Positions 19,759 to 31,501 of a stretch of DNA of 64,000 bases are shown here, in pieces; position 1 is the stretch's first letter, and each line of letters starts with the position of its first letter. The position numbers and the translations under genes were made by a program. Origin of the DNA: Galeopsis tetrahit (taxonomy: Eukaryota > Streptophyta > Magnoliopsida > Lamiales > Lamiaceae); NCBI GenBank assembly GCA_963675135.1, contig OY776124.1, forward strand, positions 8,942,677-9,006,676, read 5' to 3'. The notes below the pieces were generated by a model, which was not told the DNA's origin, ran no database searches, and worked only from the letters and a program-made list of their open reading frames with translations.

Positions 19759-22700
19759 TCGCTATTGTGTGGAATGCACGGGGCCTGGGGGGGACACGTG
19801 CTTTCCAGAATTTACAGCGACTAGTTGCTGAAAACCGCCCCGATCTTTTGTTTATTACTGAAACCAAAGTACCTGTTAGGATGTGTAATAGTTGGAAAAA
19901 GTTGTTAAATTTCAATTTCTGTTTTGGTTGTGATGCTAGAGGTAGTAGTGGTGGATTGGTACTTTTTGGAAATGAGAATCTGAATGTGTCTTTGTTGTCG
20001 TATTCAATGGGCCATATTGACTGCTTGATTAAAGTTGATGAGTTATCCTGGAGATTTACGGGGTTCTATGGTTCCCCAGTCACACATTTACGGAAACATT
20101 CGTGGGATTTTCTAAGGAAAATTAGACACTCTCATGGGGGATTGTTTGATGAGTGGGTTGTGGGAGGAGATTTCAATGAGGTGTTACTATCGAGTGAGAA
20201 AGGAGGAGGTAAGGCCATGAGAGTAAGGCCAATGAGACAGATGAGAGAATTTCAGGAGGTTTTGGATGAGTTAGGACTGAAGGAATTGAAAGCCAAGGGA
20301 CCAATGTTCACTTGGCTGAATAGACGGACAGGAACCCACCAGGTCAAGGAAAGGCTCGATAGATTCTTTGCAACTGATCAATGGAGGGATAAGGTCGGAA
20401 ATTGGGAGGCTAAGAATCTGGGGTTTTTTGGCTCGGATCACAGGCCGGTTTTATTATCTATACATAAGGACGTAGGAGGGAGGAAGGACAAAGCGAGGCA
20501 TGTGTTCCGATTTGAAAGGGCCTGGACCTTAGAGGAAGATTTTAAAAAGGCTGTTAAAGAAGGGTGGCCGAAGAGGGCAGAGGGGCAGACAGGTATTAAG
20601 GAACAGCTTCGAAAGTGTGGGAGGAATTTGGATACATGGGCCACCTCTAAGGTGGGAGACATCAAAGAACGAATTCGAAAGTGCAAAAGAGATTTGGAAA
20701 GAGAAATGAACAAGGAGGAGGAGGAAGTGGACATGGATAGAGTGAGGCAGTTGGAGGCAATATTGGAGAAGCTATACACTCAGGAAAATATGAAGTGGCA
20801 ACAACGAGCACGGATTTCGTGGCTACGGGACGGTGACAGAAACACAAAGGTGTTTCATCGGAAAGCGTCGCAGCGAAGGTGGGTAAATACAATTAGGGGA
20901 ATGGAAAATAAAGAAGGGGAGTGGTGTGGAACGGAGGACGGCATAGCTCACATAGTACACGAGTACTTTGCAGATATATTCACGTCGAATGAGCCATGTG
21001 AAAGAGAGATAGACAAGATGCTGTGCTCAACAGAAAAGTTGGTGACGGATCAAATGAATGAGCTAATGGAACGCCCGTATACAGAGGGGGAAATTCGGAA
21101 GGCAGCCTACCAACTAAATCCGTTTAAGGCTCCGGGACCGGATGGGTTGTCAGCGGGTTTCTATCAACAAGCGTGGGAAGAAGTAGGGGGGATGTGACGG
21201 CGGCACTGCTAGACAAGCTGAACAATGAGGGTGATATTGCTGAAATTAATGATACATGGATTACGTTAATACCAAAGAAAAAGGAGCCGAGGAAGGTAGC
21301 AGACTATCGACCAATCAGCTTGAGTAATGTGGTGTACAGGATCCTAGCACGTACAATTACGAACAGACTCAAACAAGTGATGGGGAAAATTGTTGATGAC
21401 AATCAAAGTGCATTCACCCCAGGAAGACTGATCTCGAATAATGTCATACTGGGATATGAATGCATGCATTGGCTAAGGCACAATAAAAGCAAAGAAGGGT
21501 ACGCCGCTTTAAAGCTGGATATGAGTAAAGCGTACGATCGAGTTGAGTGGAAATATATGGAGGGCATATTGGTAAGATTGGGCTTCAAGGATAAGGTGGT
21601 GAAGCTGTTCATGAAATGTATCACAACAGTTAGGTATGCTTTTAAAGTGAACACCGGAATTATGGGTGAAGTAAGGCCAACTAGGGGGTTGAGGCAAGGG
21701 GACCCTTTGTCCCCGTTCCTTTTTGTCATGTGTGCGCAAGGATTGTCGGCTTTGCTACGAAGGGGGGCAGTGGAAAAACAATTGACGGGGGTTAGTATTG
21801 CGAGGGGAGCACCGGCAATCACGCACCTTTTCTTTGCGGACGATAGCTTATTGTTCTTTAAAGCAACAAATAAGGAGAGTGGCAAAGTAAAAGAACTGCT
21901 CAATTGGTATGAACAAGTGTCGGGGCAGAAAATTAATTATGAGAAATCAGCGGTCTCATTTAGCCCAAATACCAGGAAAAAGAACATTCAAGAGGTCCGA
22001 CATGTACTACAAATCAGAATGACGAATGGGCATGAGGTATATTTGGGCCTTCCAACCTACTCTATGAAAGCGAAGAGACTACAATTCGGCTTCTTACGAG
22101 ATCGAGTTTTGAAGAAAGTGGAGGCATGGAAAGGAAATGACTTCTCGGAAGGAGGTAGGGAGATCCTCATAAAAGCGATTGTGCAAGCCGTACCAACATA
22201 TACTATGGCATGTTTTCGAGTACCCTTGTCGATATGTCATGAGTTAGAAAAAATTAGTGCAGATTTCTGGTGGGGGCTTAAAAGAGAAGGAAAGAAGATG
22301 CATTGGAAAAGGTGGGAATTACTATGTGAAAAGAAGGAGATGGGAGGCATGGCGTTTAGAGATATGGTGTCTTTTAACAAGGCTTTATTGGCAAAACAAC
22401 TATGGCGAATCATAGAGCTCCCGAACTCGTTACTTAGCCGGGTCTTAAAGGCAAGGTACTTCAAACACACGGGAGTAATGGAGGCAGAGGTGGGGAATAA
22501 TCCATCTTATATCTGGAGGTCACTATGTTGGAGTAAGGAGTTATTCGAAAGTGGGCTTAGATGGAGGATTGGCAATGGTGAGTCCATAAGTCTCTTCAAG
22601 GATAGATGGGTAGAAGGGCTGGATGGGGGCAGACTTATATCCAGAATAGCTAGCGGCTCACAAGTCTCCAGGTTCATCAATTCTACGGGCACATGGAATC

Positions 22701-23872
22701 GCGACCTATTACAGCAAGCTTTCCTACCTATAGAGGAACAGGCCATATTGAGCACACCATTAGGAGGACCTACAATAGAGGATTCCCAATTCTGGAAACC
22801 AGATAAGAAGGGACGTTACTCGGTCAAAACGGGGTACTGGCAATGTCTTCGGAACAGCTTGATCAGTGAAGGAAGAGCCTCGACATCGACCTCTAAAGGG
22901 GCTGAAGAAGGATGGAGGAGTATTTGGAGGTTGAGGGTTCCGCCCAAGGTAAGGATCTTCTGGTGGAAAGTTAAATGGAGCATATTGGCAACAGAGGTTA
23001 ACCTTGCACGACATCATGTGCCAATCCCAGGTATGTGCAATTTATGTGGGTATGGGGAAGCCTCTACGAGCCATGTCTTGTTTTTCTGTCCTTTGGTGAA
23101 GCAAGTATGGAAAAAACAGGGGTGGTGGGACATTATTAAGAGGCACAAAGAGAGGAGTGTGGAAGATGTATTGCTTGGGATGGATTTTGGGAAGGGGAAG
23201 ATAAGGGAGGAGGAAGTCATAATAGTGGCATGGGGGATATGGAAGGAACGCTGTGAGCTACTGCACAACGATAGTACAGGAGGGAATATAGGCGGAAAGG
23301 CCATAATGTTCTCAGACATGAAGTGGACTTTGACATGGCTAAAAAACTATCAGGAGTGCAAAAGGAAAGTGGAAGGCGGAGGCGAAGTTCGAGCAGGAAT
23401 TCGGGAGGGAGAGTGGGTGGAGAGTACTGTAATAAAGGTGGATGCGGCCTATAAAAGGGACGAAAACAAATACGGAGTGGGAGCGCTTATGGTTGGTCGA
23501 GATAGAGAGGTGGTACGAGCAATGTGTGAGCAAATTAGCAGCACGGGATCGGTACTGGGAGCCGAACTTCGGGCAGTGGAGGAAGGGCTGAAGTGGTGCT
23601 TAAAACATAACCACTTGGAAGTAAGGGTGCTCTCGGACTCTCTAGAGACGGTTCGAATGGTAAGAGCTGAGGAAAAAGTTTGGGGAGCAGAAGGATACGT
23701 CTTGGACAGGATACGTCATCTACAAAACAATTTCGTAGTGTGCGAGATTGAGCATATATCTAGGACGAAGAACGCGGCGGCGGATGCGCTGGCGAAATGG
23801 GCCGCGGAACATCACTCTTCTCGAGATTGGAGGGCTGATTTGATACCTCTACAGTTTGTTAGCCTAGCTTAG
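19755..23872 (+). CDS. LINE-B ORF2: endonuclease, reverse transcriptase, zf-RVT, RNase H (one frameshift)
   Basis: ORF2 carries out target nicking and reverse transcription at the insertion site. In order: an APE endonuclease (VWNARGLGG, ITETK, GGDFNE, GSDHRP), the reverse transcriptase with FADD (HLFFADDS near 21826-21850), a zf-RVT segment with CNLCGYGEASTSHVLFFC (about 23037-23090), and a C-terminal RNase H (VDAAY, GAELRA, SDSLE, AAADALAKW). The first frame ends at 21197; the second runs from about 21173 to 23872. They are offset by one base at a GGGGGG run (21185-21190), where a seventh G would join them. This could be a true mutation or a sequencing error; otherwise the frame is complete. 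Confidence 0.94.
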
Positions 23873-23960
23873 TCCTAATTAGTGGTCAAGGTTCATATGT
23901 GGAACTAGGAAAGCTATGTAACTACTGTTTCAAAAAAAAAAAAAAAAATAGGCGAGATAC

Positions 23961-24324
23961 TTCTCCACTAATCAATGTTTATTTTTATTAAATTAATTAT
24001 AAAATATCCATTTTTCTTTCTCTTTTTATTATAAAAATATACCTATTTACTCTTTACATAATTTAAATTTTCAATTAAATAACAAACTCTAAATTAAATC
24101 ACCCAATTTCAAACCTCTAATGTAAAAAAGCATATACAATTTGAACTAGTGACTTTCATATAGACCTAATTGATATATTTAAAAATTCGATAGATACTAT
24201 GTTGAATGAAATCAATATGTAGATTTAAAGATGTGGCGGTGAAACTTCTTAAGCTTAGCAATGTCTTGGATCCCAAGACCAACTTCATGTTGTTTAATGA
24301 GGATTTTATTTACACAAAAACTTA
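23961..24324 (+). other. AT-rich spacer
   Basis: I see no gene or recognisable element. The sequence continues the DNA that LINE-B interrupted at 17902-17916. Confidence 0.5.
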
Positions 24325-25377
24325 TATGCAATATTGCATACATGCATTTTAGTCATTCACGCACATGTTCTTTATAAATACACCCACAAGCTTAATTCAC
24401 ACACATTTTTTATAAATACACCCACAAGCTTAATTCACACACACATTTTTTTAAATACACCCACAAGCTTAATTCACACACACATTTTTTATAAATGCAC
24501 CCACCGATAGAAATTGAATATGATCATCTTCTCCGAGCAGTTTTCGGTCACCTCAGGTCGCGGTCGGATGCTGCAATTTACGATGACCTTAATCCTTAAA
24601 TATTTTATATTTCTTTAAATATTCTTTAATACTAATTATTATGGGTAAATGTTATTTTGTATTACGTGCAATAATATATCTTACTACATGTAATAATATA
24701 TGTTACTATATATTATAATTTGAGTTACTTAATCAATAAAAAAAATATATAAAAATTTAAAAGAATCAGTATTACTATATAAAATTGTGTTATTACTACA
24801 TGTAATAATTTGTTTTACTACATAAAAAATTATATGTTACTACATACTACAGTATGAATTACTACATTGAATAGACGTTTGTTACTATATGTAACTTTAT
24901 CAAATGATTTAATATTTTTTGCATCATCCTACAATAAAACATTTTGTATTACAACATGATTCTTGTGTTTACTACATTCGATAATATATGTTACTATGTA
25001 TTATAATGTGAGTTACTACATCAATAAAAACACTAGAAAAAACGTGTTACTAAATAAAAGAATTTGTATTATTATATAAATAGTTTGTGTTATTACTACA
25101 TAAAATAATGTGTATTACTACATATTACAATTTGAATTACTACATTTAATATCCCGCGTTCGACAATAATATAAAAGATAAAAAAATCACAGAAACGAGT
25201 AAAATAAACGGATTAAAAATTTCGAATTAAGCTGTCAGTGGGTTTATTTATAAAAAATGTGTGTGAATTAAGTTTATTGGTGTATTTATAAAAAATGTGT
25301 GTGTGAATTAAGTTTATGGGTATATTTATAAAGAACATGTGTGTGAATATCTGAAATACATATATGCAATATTTCAT
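24325..25377. mobile_element. Foldback-like DNA element with repeat-filled inverted ends
   Basis: The two ends are inverted copies: TGCAATATTGCATA and CACATGTTCTTTATAAATA on the left reappear inverted on the right (25307-25377). Each arm holds tandem copies of a roughly 37-40 bp unit containing ACACACATTTTTTATAAATA and CCCACAAGCTTAATT. Candidate 10-11 bp target duplications, ACAAAAACTTA (24314) and ACAAGACTTA (25378), are imperfect. The middle is AT-rich with a loosely repeated TTACTACATGTAATAAT motif. The shape is that of a non-autonomous foldback or Mutator-like element. Confidence 0.6.
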
Positions 25378-25407
25378 ACAAGACTTAAAAAACATATGTA
25401 AAAGTGT

Positions 25408-25755
25408 AAAAGTGTTCAATGGGTGGTTATACATACAAAATACATATTTATAAATGTAAAAGTGTTAGATACATATTAAATGTATCTATTTTTGGTCTGG
25501 AATGTTTTTCAAGCGTATCCACTCCTCAAAACCTGGACGATATTATATCGAACAAGTTGTCTCTGTGCAGAGAATAATAGCAATTAATTAGGTCATGTAA
25601 TTGTTCATGACGTATTTATAACGGACGTTTTGGTGTTCCACTTTTTATTTTATTGTATAATTTATTGAGATGTAATACGTTAAAAAAAAAATGAACTACG
25701 CAACGTCCCCATAATCACTATCACCATGATGCTCATTTTTGGATGATATTCACGT
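25408..25755 (+). pseudogene. RING-gene relic 2
   Basis: The interval aligns with 17101-17764 on both sides. Its core (about 25515-25590) matches the intact RING gene: CTCAAAACCTGGACGATATTATATC corresponds to codons around 52894-52918, and TCTCTGTGCAGAGAATAA to about 52948-52966. Roughly 15 bases between these parts are deleted and the frame is lost. It is therefore a decayed paralogue in a local duplication. Confidence 0.75.
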
Positions 25756-25979
25756 ATACCTAATATTTCTTGTCATGATGAACTCATAGTTTTATATATA
25801 TATAAATATAAAGTGTATTTCTCAATCTATGATATCTCAAATTTTTCTAAAATATTCTAAAAGATAATTAAAAAAATATATAATATATTATGTACCACAT
25901 ATAATCAATATACAATCTGACGCGTTGATTAGGGGGCTAACAAGATGGAGGATCATTGTATATGACAATTTTTTTAAAA

Positions 25980-26412
25980 AAAATTGAATTTGGCATTAGA
26001 CATGAATATTTGGTAAGAAAGGAAATAAATTGAACAATTTTTAATAAATTGAATTTGATTTTAGACATAAGTTTGGTAAGAAACAAAAATTGAATTTGAT
26101 TTTAGACATGGATTTGGTAAGGAACGAAATAAAATGAATTTGATATTAGACAAGAATTTGATAAACATAGAAACAGCCATTGGAGAAATGATTAAAAGAC
26201 AGTGGTTTAAATGGCAGTCATATGTAGTAGACTAGTGGAAGTACAATCATCATGATTGTCCTACATCAAGAAGTGTAAAAGAATGAGAAGAAAAGATATA
26301 CCAACATGTCGGTTGACTGCAATATGACGAAGACCATAAATAGATTTGTCGAGGCGACAAACATTAGATGAAAATTGTTTGTCATATAAGTCGGTCAGTT
26401 GAGACATGGTAA
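25980..26412 (+). repeat. Copy B of the local duplication
   Basis: This block matches copy A (14690-14871 joined to 16111-16260) and copy C (29053-29345) with the landmarks GGATTTGGTAAG, GTACAATCATCATGATTGTCC and GACGAAGACCATAAATAG. It lies directly against the broken left side of CACTA-2. Confidence 0.8.
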
Positions 26413-27470
26413 CCAGGTTGAGGATCAGGGTAATGCTGAGGATGATGGTGGTGATGAGGGGTGATACATTTTATATTACTTTGTTATGTGTGATGTTATT
26501 ATATTACATTGACGTTGATGATTGTTTATTTTAATGTTGTGTGTGATGTTATTTTAATTGACGTGAACATGCTAATGATTATAATTAATGTTGTTTGTGA
26601 TGTTATTTTAATTGAAAATGGATAAGTGAATTGATATTTTTAAATGGATAAGTGAAAATAATTATATTTAATGTTGTATGTCATTATATTGTTGTGAATT
26701 GAAAATTAGAATGAATTTAAATGATATGATTAGAATAAATTTAAATATATAAGTGAAAATAATTATACTCAATGTTGTATGTAATGATATTGTTGTGAAT
26801 TGAAAATTAGAAGATAATTTTTATAAAAAGGGTCATTACTAGACCTACCTTATTAATAAAAGACCACTAATATAATCATTTTAAATAAGGACAAACACAT
26901 ATGTTAATAACCCTTTATGCCCTTATATTTTAATATGAAAATTAATTTATTAATTTAATAATTAAATGATCAAGTCGTTATCTTCCATAATTTTCGCCAT
27001 GTATCCAACCACATTCCAATCAATAAAGATTCCTTCTGTTTAATATCACTGCTACACAAATAATAATTTGACCTTCCTTATTCGTATGCAATCTTCAGAA
27101 TTAGGTAGTAAATTTAAATTAAATGATTCGTAATTTCCCTAAAAGAACCTTAATTCGAAATTCTTCGTCATTGTGGTTTGTTAATCGGGATCTACATGTT
27201 TTTTTCTCATTTAATTTCATCTGTATTGATAAGTTGCAGAATCTTAATCGATGGACTGTGTGGTGATTCTGAAAATCGAATTCAGTGGGAAATCAAGTTG
27301 ATTCGTGTTAGTCACTGTTCACTGTATGCAGACGTTGTGAATCAAATCATTGGTATGTGGCCTATGTTTTTTTAAATAGTATATCAATGTCGTATTCAGT
27401 TGGTAGCATTAATAATTGTTGTTTGGCATCAGACGATGATTTGAGTGGATTAATTGAGTTTTGCTAGTTT

Positions 27471-27824
27471 TCTTCAGAAAAATTAGTTAATGTTTATTTA
27501 GATGTTCAACATTCAATTATTCCAATTATTGCGAACCAGAATTCTGAAAATGTTGAAAATATGGTTGTAGAGCTTCCATCTAGTGTCCTGCAAATTTCCA
27601 GAGATGTAGAAAGTAATTCTATAAGAGAGAATCTTATTGTTAATTATTATGCATTCCAGAGAGTATCTGTAAACCAAAACAAAAATATTGTATCAACTGA
27701 TTCAAGCCAGGATCCTACATATTTTATCAATGCAGATCTAATTTGCATTAAAGTCATTTTCTGCATAATGATATTTGCATATGCACATAATTTACTTCAC
27801 ACTTCTGCATTATTAATATTATGA
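27471..27824 (+). pseudogene. Unrecognised coding-like fragment, possibly captured
   Basis: About 117 codons stay open from TCTTCAGAA at 27471 to a TGA at 27822-27824 with balanced amino-acid use (for example NSENVENMVVELPSSVLQIS). The first ATG is at 27561. A plausible 3' splice site (TTTTTTTTGCAGG) lies downstream near 27911. I do not recognise the product. It could be an exon of a host gene carried by the surrounding transposon, or part of a decayed transposase. Confidence 0.35.
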
Positions 27825-27924
27825 TGATGCAACTTTTTTTTTTTTCTGCATTATAGTCAGAGATTTTTCTGAAGAAAATATCTTATTTGATTTGACGATT
27901 TTTTTTGCAGGTTTTCAAGTCTAA

Positions 27925-28110
27925 AAATGAAATTGAATATCAGAGCTTTGGGGAAAATGCAATTGAATATCGGAGATTTGGGGAAGACTTGAATATCAAA
28001 GATTTGGGGAAGAATTGAATATCAGAGCTTTGAGAAAATTCCTAGAATTGGGGCTGTGATTTGGGGAAGATTTGAATATCAGAGATTTGGAAAAGTCCTA
28101 AAATTGGGGA
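27925..28110 (+). repeat. Tandem repeat, GAATATCAGAGATTTGGGGAA type
   Basis: Five or six copies of a 22-30 bp unit built on TTGAATATCAGAG(A/C)TTTGGGGAA follow each other with small changes in length. The unit follows a plausible splice acceptor and may once have been coding. Confidence 0.75.
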
Positions 28111-28574
28111 AGACTTAGTAATTAACGGCGATTTGCATTCAAATTTTAAAACTAGTTGACTTAATATTATATTCAAACGTAATTTTAAATATTGAGGGTA
28201 AGATGGTACATTTAAGTTGAATTTTGACCTTAATTTGAAATTAATTTGAACCTTGTCCTCATTTAAAAAAAATATATGTGAAAAGACCTTATTGGTGAAA
28301 TCCCCAAATTAGAATGAATTTAAATGTTGTAAATTGAAGATTAGAATAAATTTAAATAGTGTGAATTGATATTTTTAATCACCCTAATTAAATTATTTAA
28401 TTTGAAACACATAATTTAGTTAATTCTCATTTAGAAATAAATATGATATGTTTTGACAATTTAAAAACCAACAATTAAAGTTAGAATGGATTGAATTAAA
28501 GAATTAAAACTAAAATTAAATTGTATATATATTAATTGCATTCACAACATGTTGACTAAAGCTCCTAGCCTAAA

Positions 28575-28645
28575 CGGCACACAAGGGGCGCCTAAAAGCC
28601 TTCGTGACCGAGAGGTCCCGTGTTCGTACCCCGCCTGAAGCAAAA
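28575..28645 (+). other. tRNA-like segment in CACTA-2
   Basis: The sequence GTGACCGAGAGGTCCCGTG followed by TTCGTACCCCGCC resembles the T-arm and B-box region of a tRNA gene, and GGGGCGCC lies just upstream. No full A-box is clear. It occupies the same place (between TNP2 tail and subterminal repeats, same strand as TNP2) as the cassette in CACTA-1. Confidence 0.4.
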
Positions 28646-28719
28646 ATCGCGAATATTGTGAAATGGGGTGGGTATTGGTGGCCTCGATACCTGGGTTTGC
28701 ATTTTTTTAAAAATGATAA

Positions 28720-29056
28720 AAAAGCGACGGCCGAAAAGGCAACGAATGTGAGCCTCGATACCTGGGTTCGAAACCTAAGTTTGCATTTTTTTTTAAATGA
28801 TAAAAAGGCGACGACCGAAAAGGCAACGGATGTGAGCCGTTACCAATTGGCAACGGCTGTCGCGCTTGCCAAAAGACAACGGCCACCTGCCGTTGCAAAA
28901 AGGCAACGAATTTCCCAAATCCGTTACCTTTAAAATGGCAACAAGCATATTGGCAACGGGGGAAATCCGTTGCCTTTGTGCCGTTACCTTGATGATTAGT
29001 GAGGGGGAATCCGTTGCCTTCCCCCTCGCCATTTAGCCATTTTTTTGTGGTGGGGA
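28720..29056. repeat. CACTA-2 subterminal repeats and terminus
   Basis: The motif GGCAACGG, its complement CCGTTGCC and one-base variants recur more than ten times in both orientations up to the terminus at 29056. It differs from the CCGACGGA motif of CACTA-1, so the two elements belong to different CACTA families. Confidence 0.75.
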
Positions 29057-29466
29057 TTTGGTAAGAAACTAAATAAAATGAATTTGGTATTAGACAAGAA
29101 TTTGGTAAACACAGAAGGAACCATTGGAGACATGATTAAAAGATGCGGTTTAAGTGGCATTCATAGGTAGTGGACTAGTGGAAGTACAATCATCATGATT
29201 GTCCTAAATCAAGAAGTGTAAAAGAATGAGAAGAAAAGATATACAAACATGTTAGTTGACTACAATATGACGAAGACCATAGATAGATTTGACGAGGCGA
29301 CAAACATTAGATGAAAATTGTTTGTCACTGAAGTCGGGCAGTTAAGACATGTACATCGTATAGTTGTTGAATGTATCAAAAATACGATAAAGTAAGAGTG
29401 AGAAAGATGTGAATGTTGTAACGATTATTTTCTGGGTGTATCTAGCAACTGTTTACAAACATAATA

Positions 29467-29762
29467 CTCCCTCCGTCCCAGGATAACTTGCATAGTTTGA
29501 CCGGTACGTTGTTTAAGAAAAGTAGATTTAGTGGTTGATGATGTAAGATAAATGAGGGGTATTTTAGGTAATTTGATGATGTGTAAAGTGGATTTGATAA
29601 TGTGTAAAGTGAAATGTATGGAAAAAAGGAGTGGCAAATTTGAAAATAAAATGATGTTATGAGGTTATTAATTTTGTGGCGTATTTCCATATTAAGAGTG
29701 TGCAAGTAATTTTGGGACGTCCCAATAAGAAAAGTGTGCAAGTAATCACGGGATTGAGGGAG
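29467..29762. mobile_element. Stowaway-type MITE
   Basis: The ends CTCCCTCCGTCCC and GGGATTGAGGGAG are inverted and flanked by TA. The 296 bp interior is closely similar to the MITE at 54190-54476 (shared ATGAGGGGTATTTTAGG, GATGTGTAAAGTG and TGTGCAAGTAAT). Confidence 0.9.
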
Positions 29763-29764
29763 TA

Positions 29765-30480
29765 TATAATTTATATATAAGTGGTTTATACGGATCTATA
29801 AGATGATCTTGGGTGTTCTTGATAAAACAAGAAAGTAGTGTTTGGTGTTCTTAACAAACTTTGAGAGTAAGTAGACAAAGCGTGTAATATTTTCTAAGAA
29901 GGTGGGATTGTGTCTATTGATTCAGCCTTCTATGGCCTTTTCACGGTTCGATATAAATGGGATAAGTGGAAGTGGGATAAGTCGCTGAACACTCCAAATA
30001 CACCGTCTTTGACTTGTCAACGCTCCAAAGATGAAATTTAATGGTTCGTTGCTCGTTTATATTGACTTCTGGTAGTTGCTCGTCCTGGTTTGGCTATAGG
30101 GCGAACAACTTGTCTTGGATGTTTTCAATATAACCATAATCTCTGGTCTTTATGGCTTCTTCCTCGCGAACATGACATTGCTCGTCATCTTCATTTCTGC
30201 CGATCATTTTTCCTTTGTATTATAAACTTCCTTAATATTACCTCTAATCACTCTCATTTAGGCGACCATAAATGCATTGCTCGCCGATATGATATCTTCA
30301 TTTCTTCTCGCTACCACGTGGATTTAATTGACTTGTTGACTCTTCTTCGAAGACTTTATTTGCTTGTCTCTTATTGGTTGTTCGTCCTCGTCCTTGATGA
30401 TTAGGGTTGATGACCTTGACTATTCTTCGCTGACTATTTAACTGGTCAACATATAACTTGTTGATTCTTTGACCTATATA
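29765..30480 (+). other. Unclassified segment interrupting copy C
   Basis: Copy A is continuous where copy C carries about 1.08 kb, of which this is the larger part. I find no clear termini. A promoter-like CTATATAATAG occurs near 30473 and the stretch is rich in GCTCGTC/GCGAAC words. It may be a solo LTR or part of one, but this is unproven. The longest open frame (about 104 codons, 30090-30404) has no recognisable domain. Confidence 0.35.
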
Positions 30481-31501
30481 ATAGTGAATAGTGGCATGCT
30501 TGATACTGAAATTAAAAGTTTCATAGAAGTCGATATCGGGACGTTGATGAGCTTTACAACGAGGGATGCAACCTGCTGAATTGATTGACTTGTGATTTCC
30601 TGTGCGAATGGTATTTGTTTTGTATTAGTTGGAAAAATGGTATTAGTCCTTTAACAAAAAGATCGTGGTTCGATTTCTAAGGACGCGCGTTGATTATTTT
30701 TTAATGCCAAATACTTGTATGCATGCGAGTGTATAGTGCATACCTCCTCAATTTCATTTTTTTAATTCAAATTATCTGCACCCATTCATTTAATTAGTTC
30801 ACCTCCCAAATTATTTTTTACTATAATTATCTATACTTACACATTTAATAAGTTCACCCCCAAATCTTTTTTTACCACGGTTATATGTACTCGCTCATTT
30901 TATGAGTTCACCCCCAAATCATTTTTTACCACAGTTATCTATACCCGCTCATTTTATGAGTTCACTCCCAAATTATTATTTTATCACAATTATATGTACC
31001 CACTCATTTTATGAGTTCACCCCAAAATGATTTTTAAAAAATAATCACATTTAAAAAAATTATATTATCTTTTTATTAATTTACACAAAATATAATAAAA
31101 TAAACTCTAATTTATATATTTACAATATACAAACGAGTTATTGTCGAGTTACCGTCGATTCACCACCAAGTCACCCATACTTTTTTTAAAAAAATTGTAA
31201 AAATATAATTAATAAAAAACTATTGAAATTAGCCACAAATCTCAATTTTTTTCTTTTTAATTTTTTTCTCTCCTCTTTTCCTTTTTTCTTCCCATTTTCA
31301 ATTATTTTTTCCAAATTTTTTATTTATTTTACTTTTTTTTTCCTGCCTTTCTTTTTCATTTTTTTTCATGTGTATTTTTTTAATCTTAATACAAAATAGT
31401 ATTATAGGTATGATTTTATTATAATCGATCGGCGGTGCACCTGAATTTCAATTTTAATTTGATGAGTAAAGGACCTGCCGAAAATCCATGTCGGTCGGTG
31501 G

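Larger units (their letters stand above)
17917..23948 (+). mobile_element. L1-type LINE (LINE-B), full length, nearly intact
   Basis: A 15 bp duplication, AAATAGGCGAGATAC, flanks the element at 17902-17916 and 23946-23960 (the A residues overlap the tail). The element has a leader, ORF1 (18304-19758), ORF2 (19755-23872) and a 17 bp poly-A tail at 23932-23948. Only one lesion is visible, a one-base change in a G-run near 21186. An intact target duplication and a single lesion point to a fairly recent insertion. Confidence 0.96.
26813..28305. mobile_element. Probable Mutator-like or other DNA transposon inserted in CACTA-2
   Basis: A 9 bp direct repeat, AAATTAGAA, flanks the interval (26804-26812 and 28306-28314). 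The two ends are loosely inverted: AATAAGGACAA near 26880 against TTGTCCTCATTT near 28255. The host sequence around it is repetitive and contains other AAATTAGAA copies, so the duplication could be fortuitous. The interior holds a coding-like segment and a tandem repeat. Confidence 0.45.
26413..29056 (+). mobile_element. Truncated CACTA element (CACTA-2), 3' part
   Basis: The right end reads TTTTTTTGTGGTG at 29044-29056, the complement of a CACCACAAAA start, preceded by a dense array of GGCAACGG / CCGTTGCC subterminal motifs. A tRNA-like cassette sits at 28575-28645. At the left an acidic reading (GNQVEDQGNAEDDGGDEG, stop near 26462) resembles the acidic C-terminal tail of TNP2. Without the insertion at 26813-28305, the distance from that stop to the terminus is about 1.1 kb, like the 1.08 kb in CACTA-1. 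No left terminus was found, so the element is truncated. Confidence 0.6.
29053..30660 (+). repeat. Copy C of the local duplication (first part)
   Basis: The blocks 29053-29411 and about 30500-30660 match copy A at 14740-14871 plus 16111-16300 and at 16300-16440. A segment of about 1.08 kb, including a MITE, separates them here. The copy continues beyond MULE-1 (33355-33510) and beyond MULE-2 (from about 51553). Confidence 0.8.

Noticed and set aside
30090..30404. A 104-codon open frame
   Set aside because: No domain, biased composition, and it lies in an unclassified insertion that copy A lacks.
30760..31040. Regular 55 bp repeats considered as a CRISPR-like array
   Set aside because: The repeats are in contact, vary in sequence, occur inverted at the other end of a transposon, and the genome is eukaryotic.
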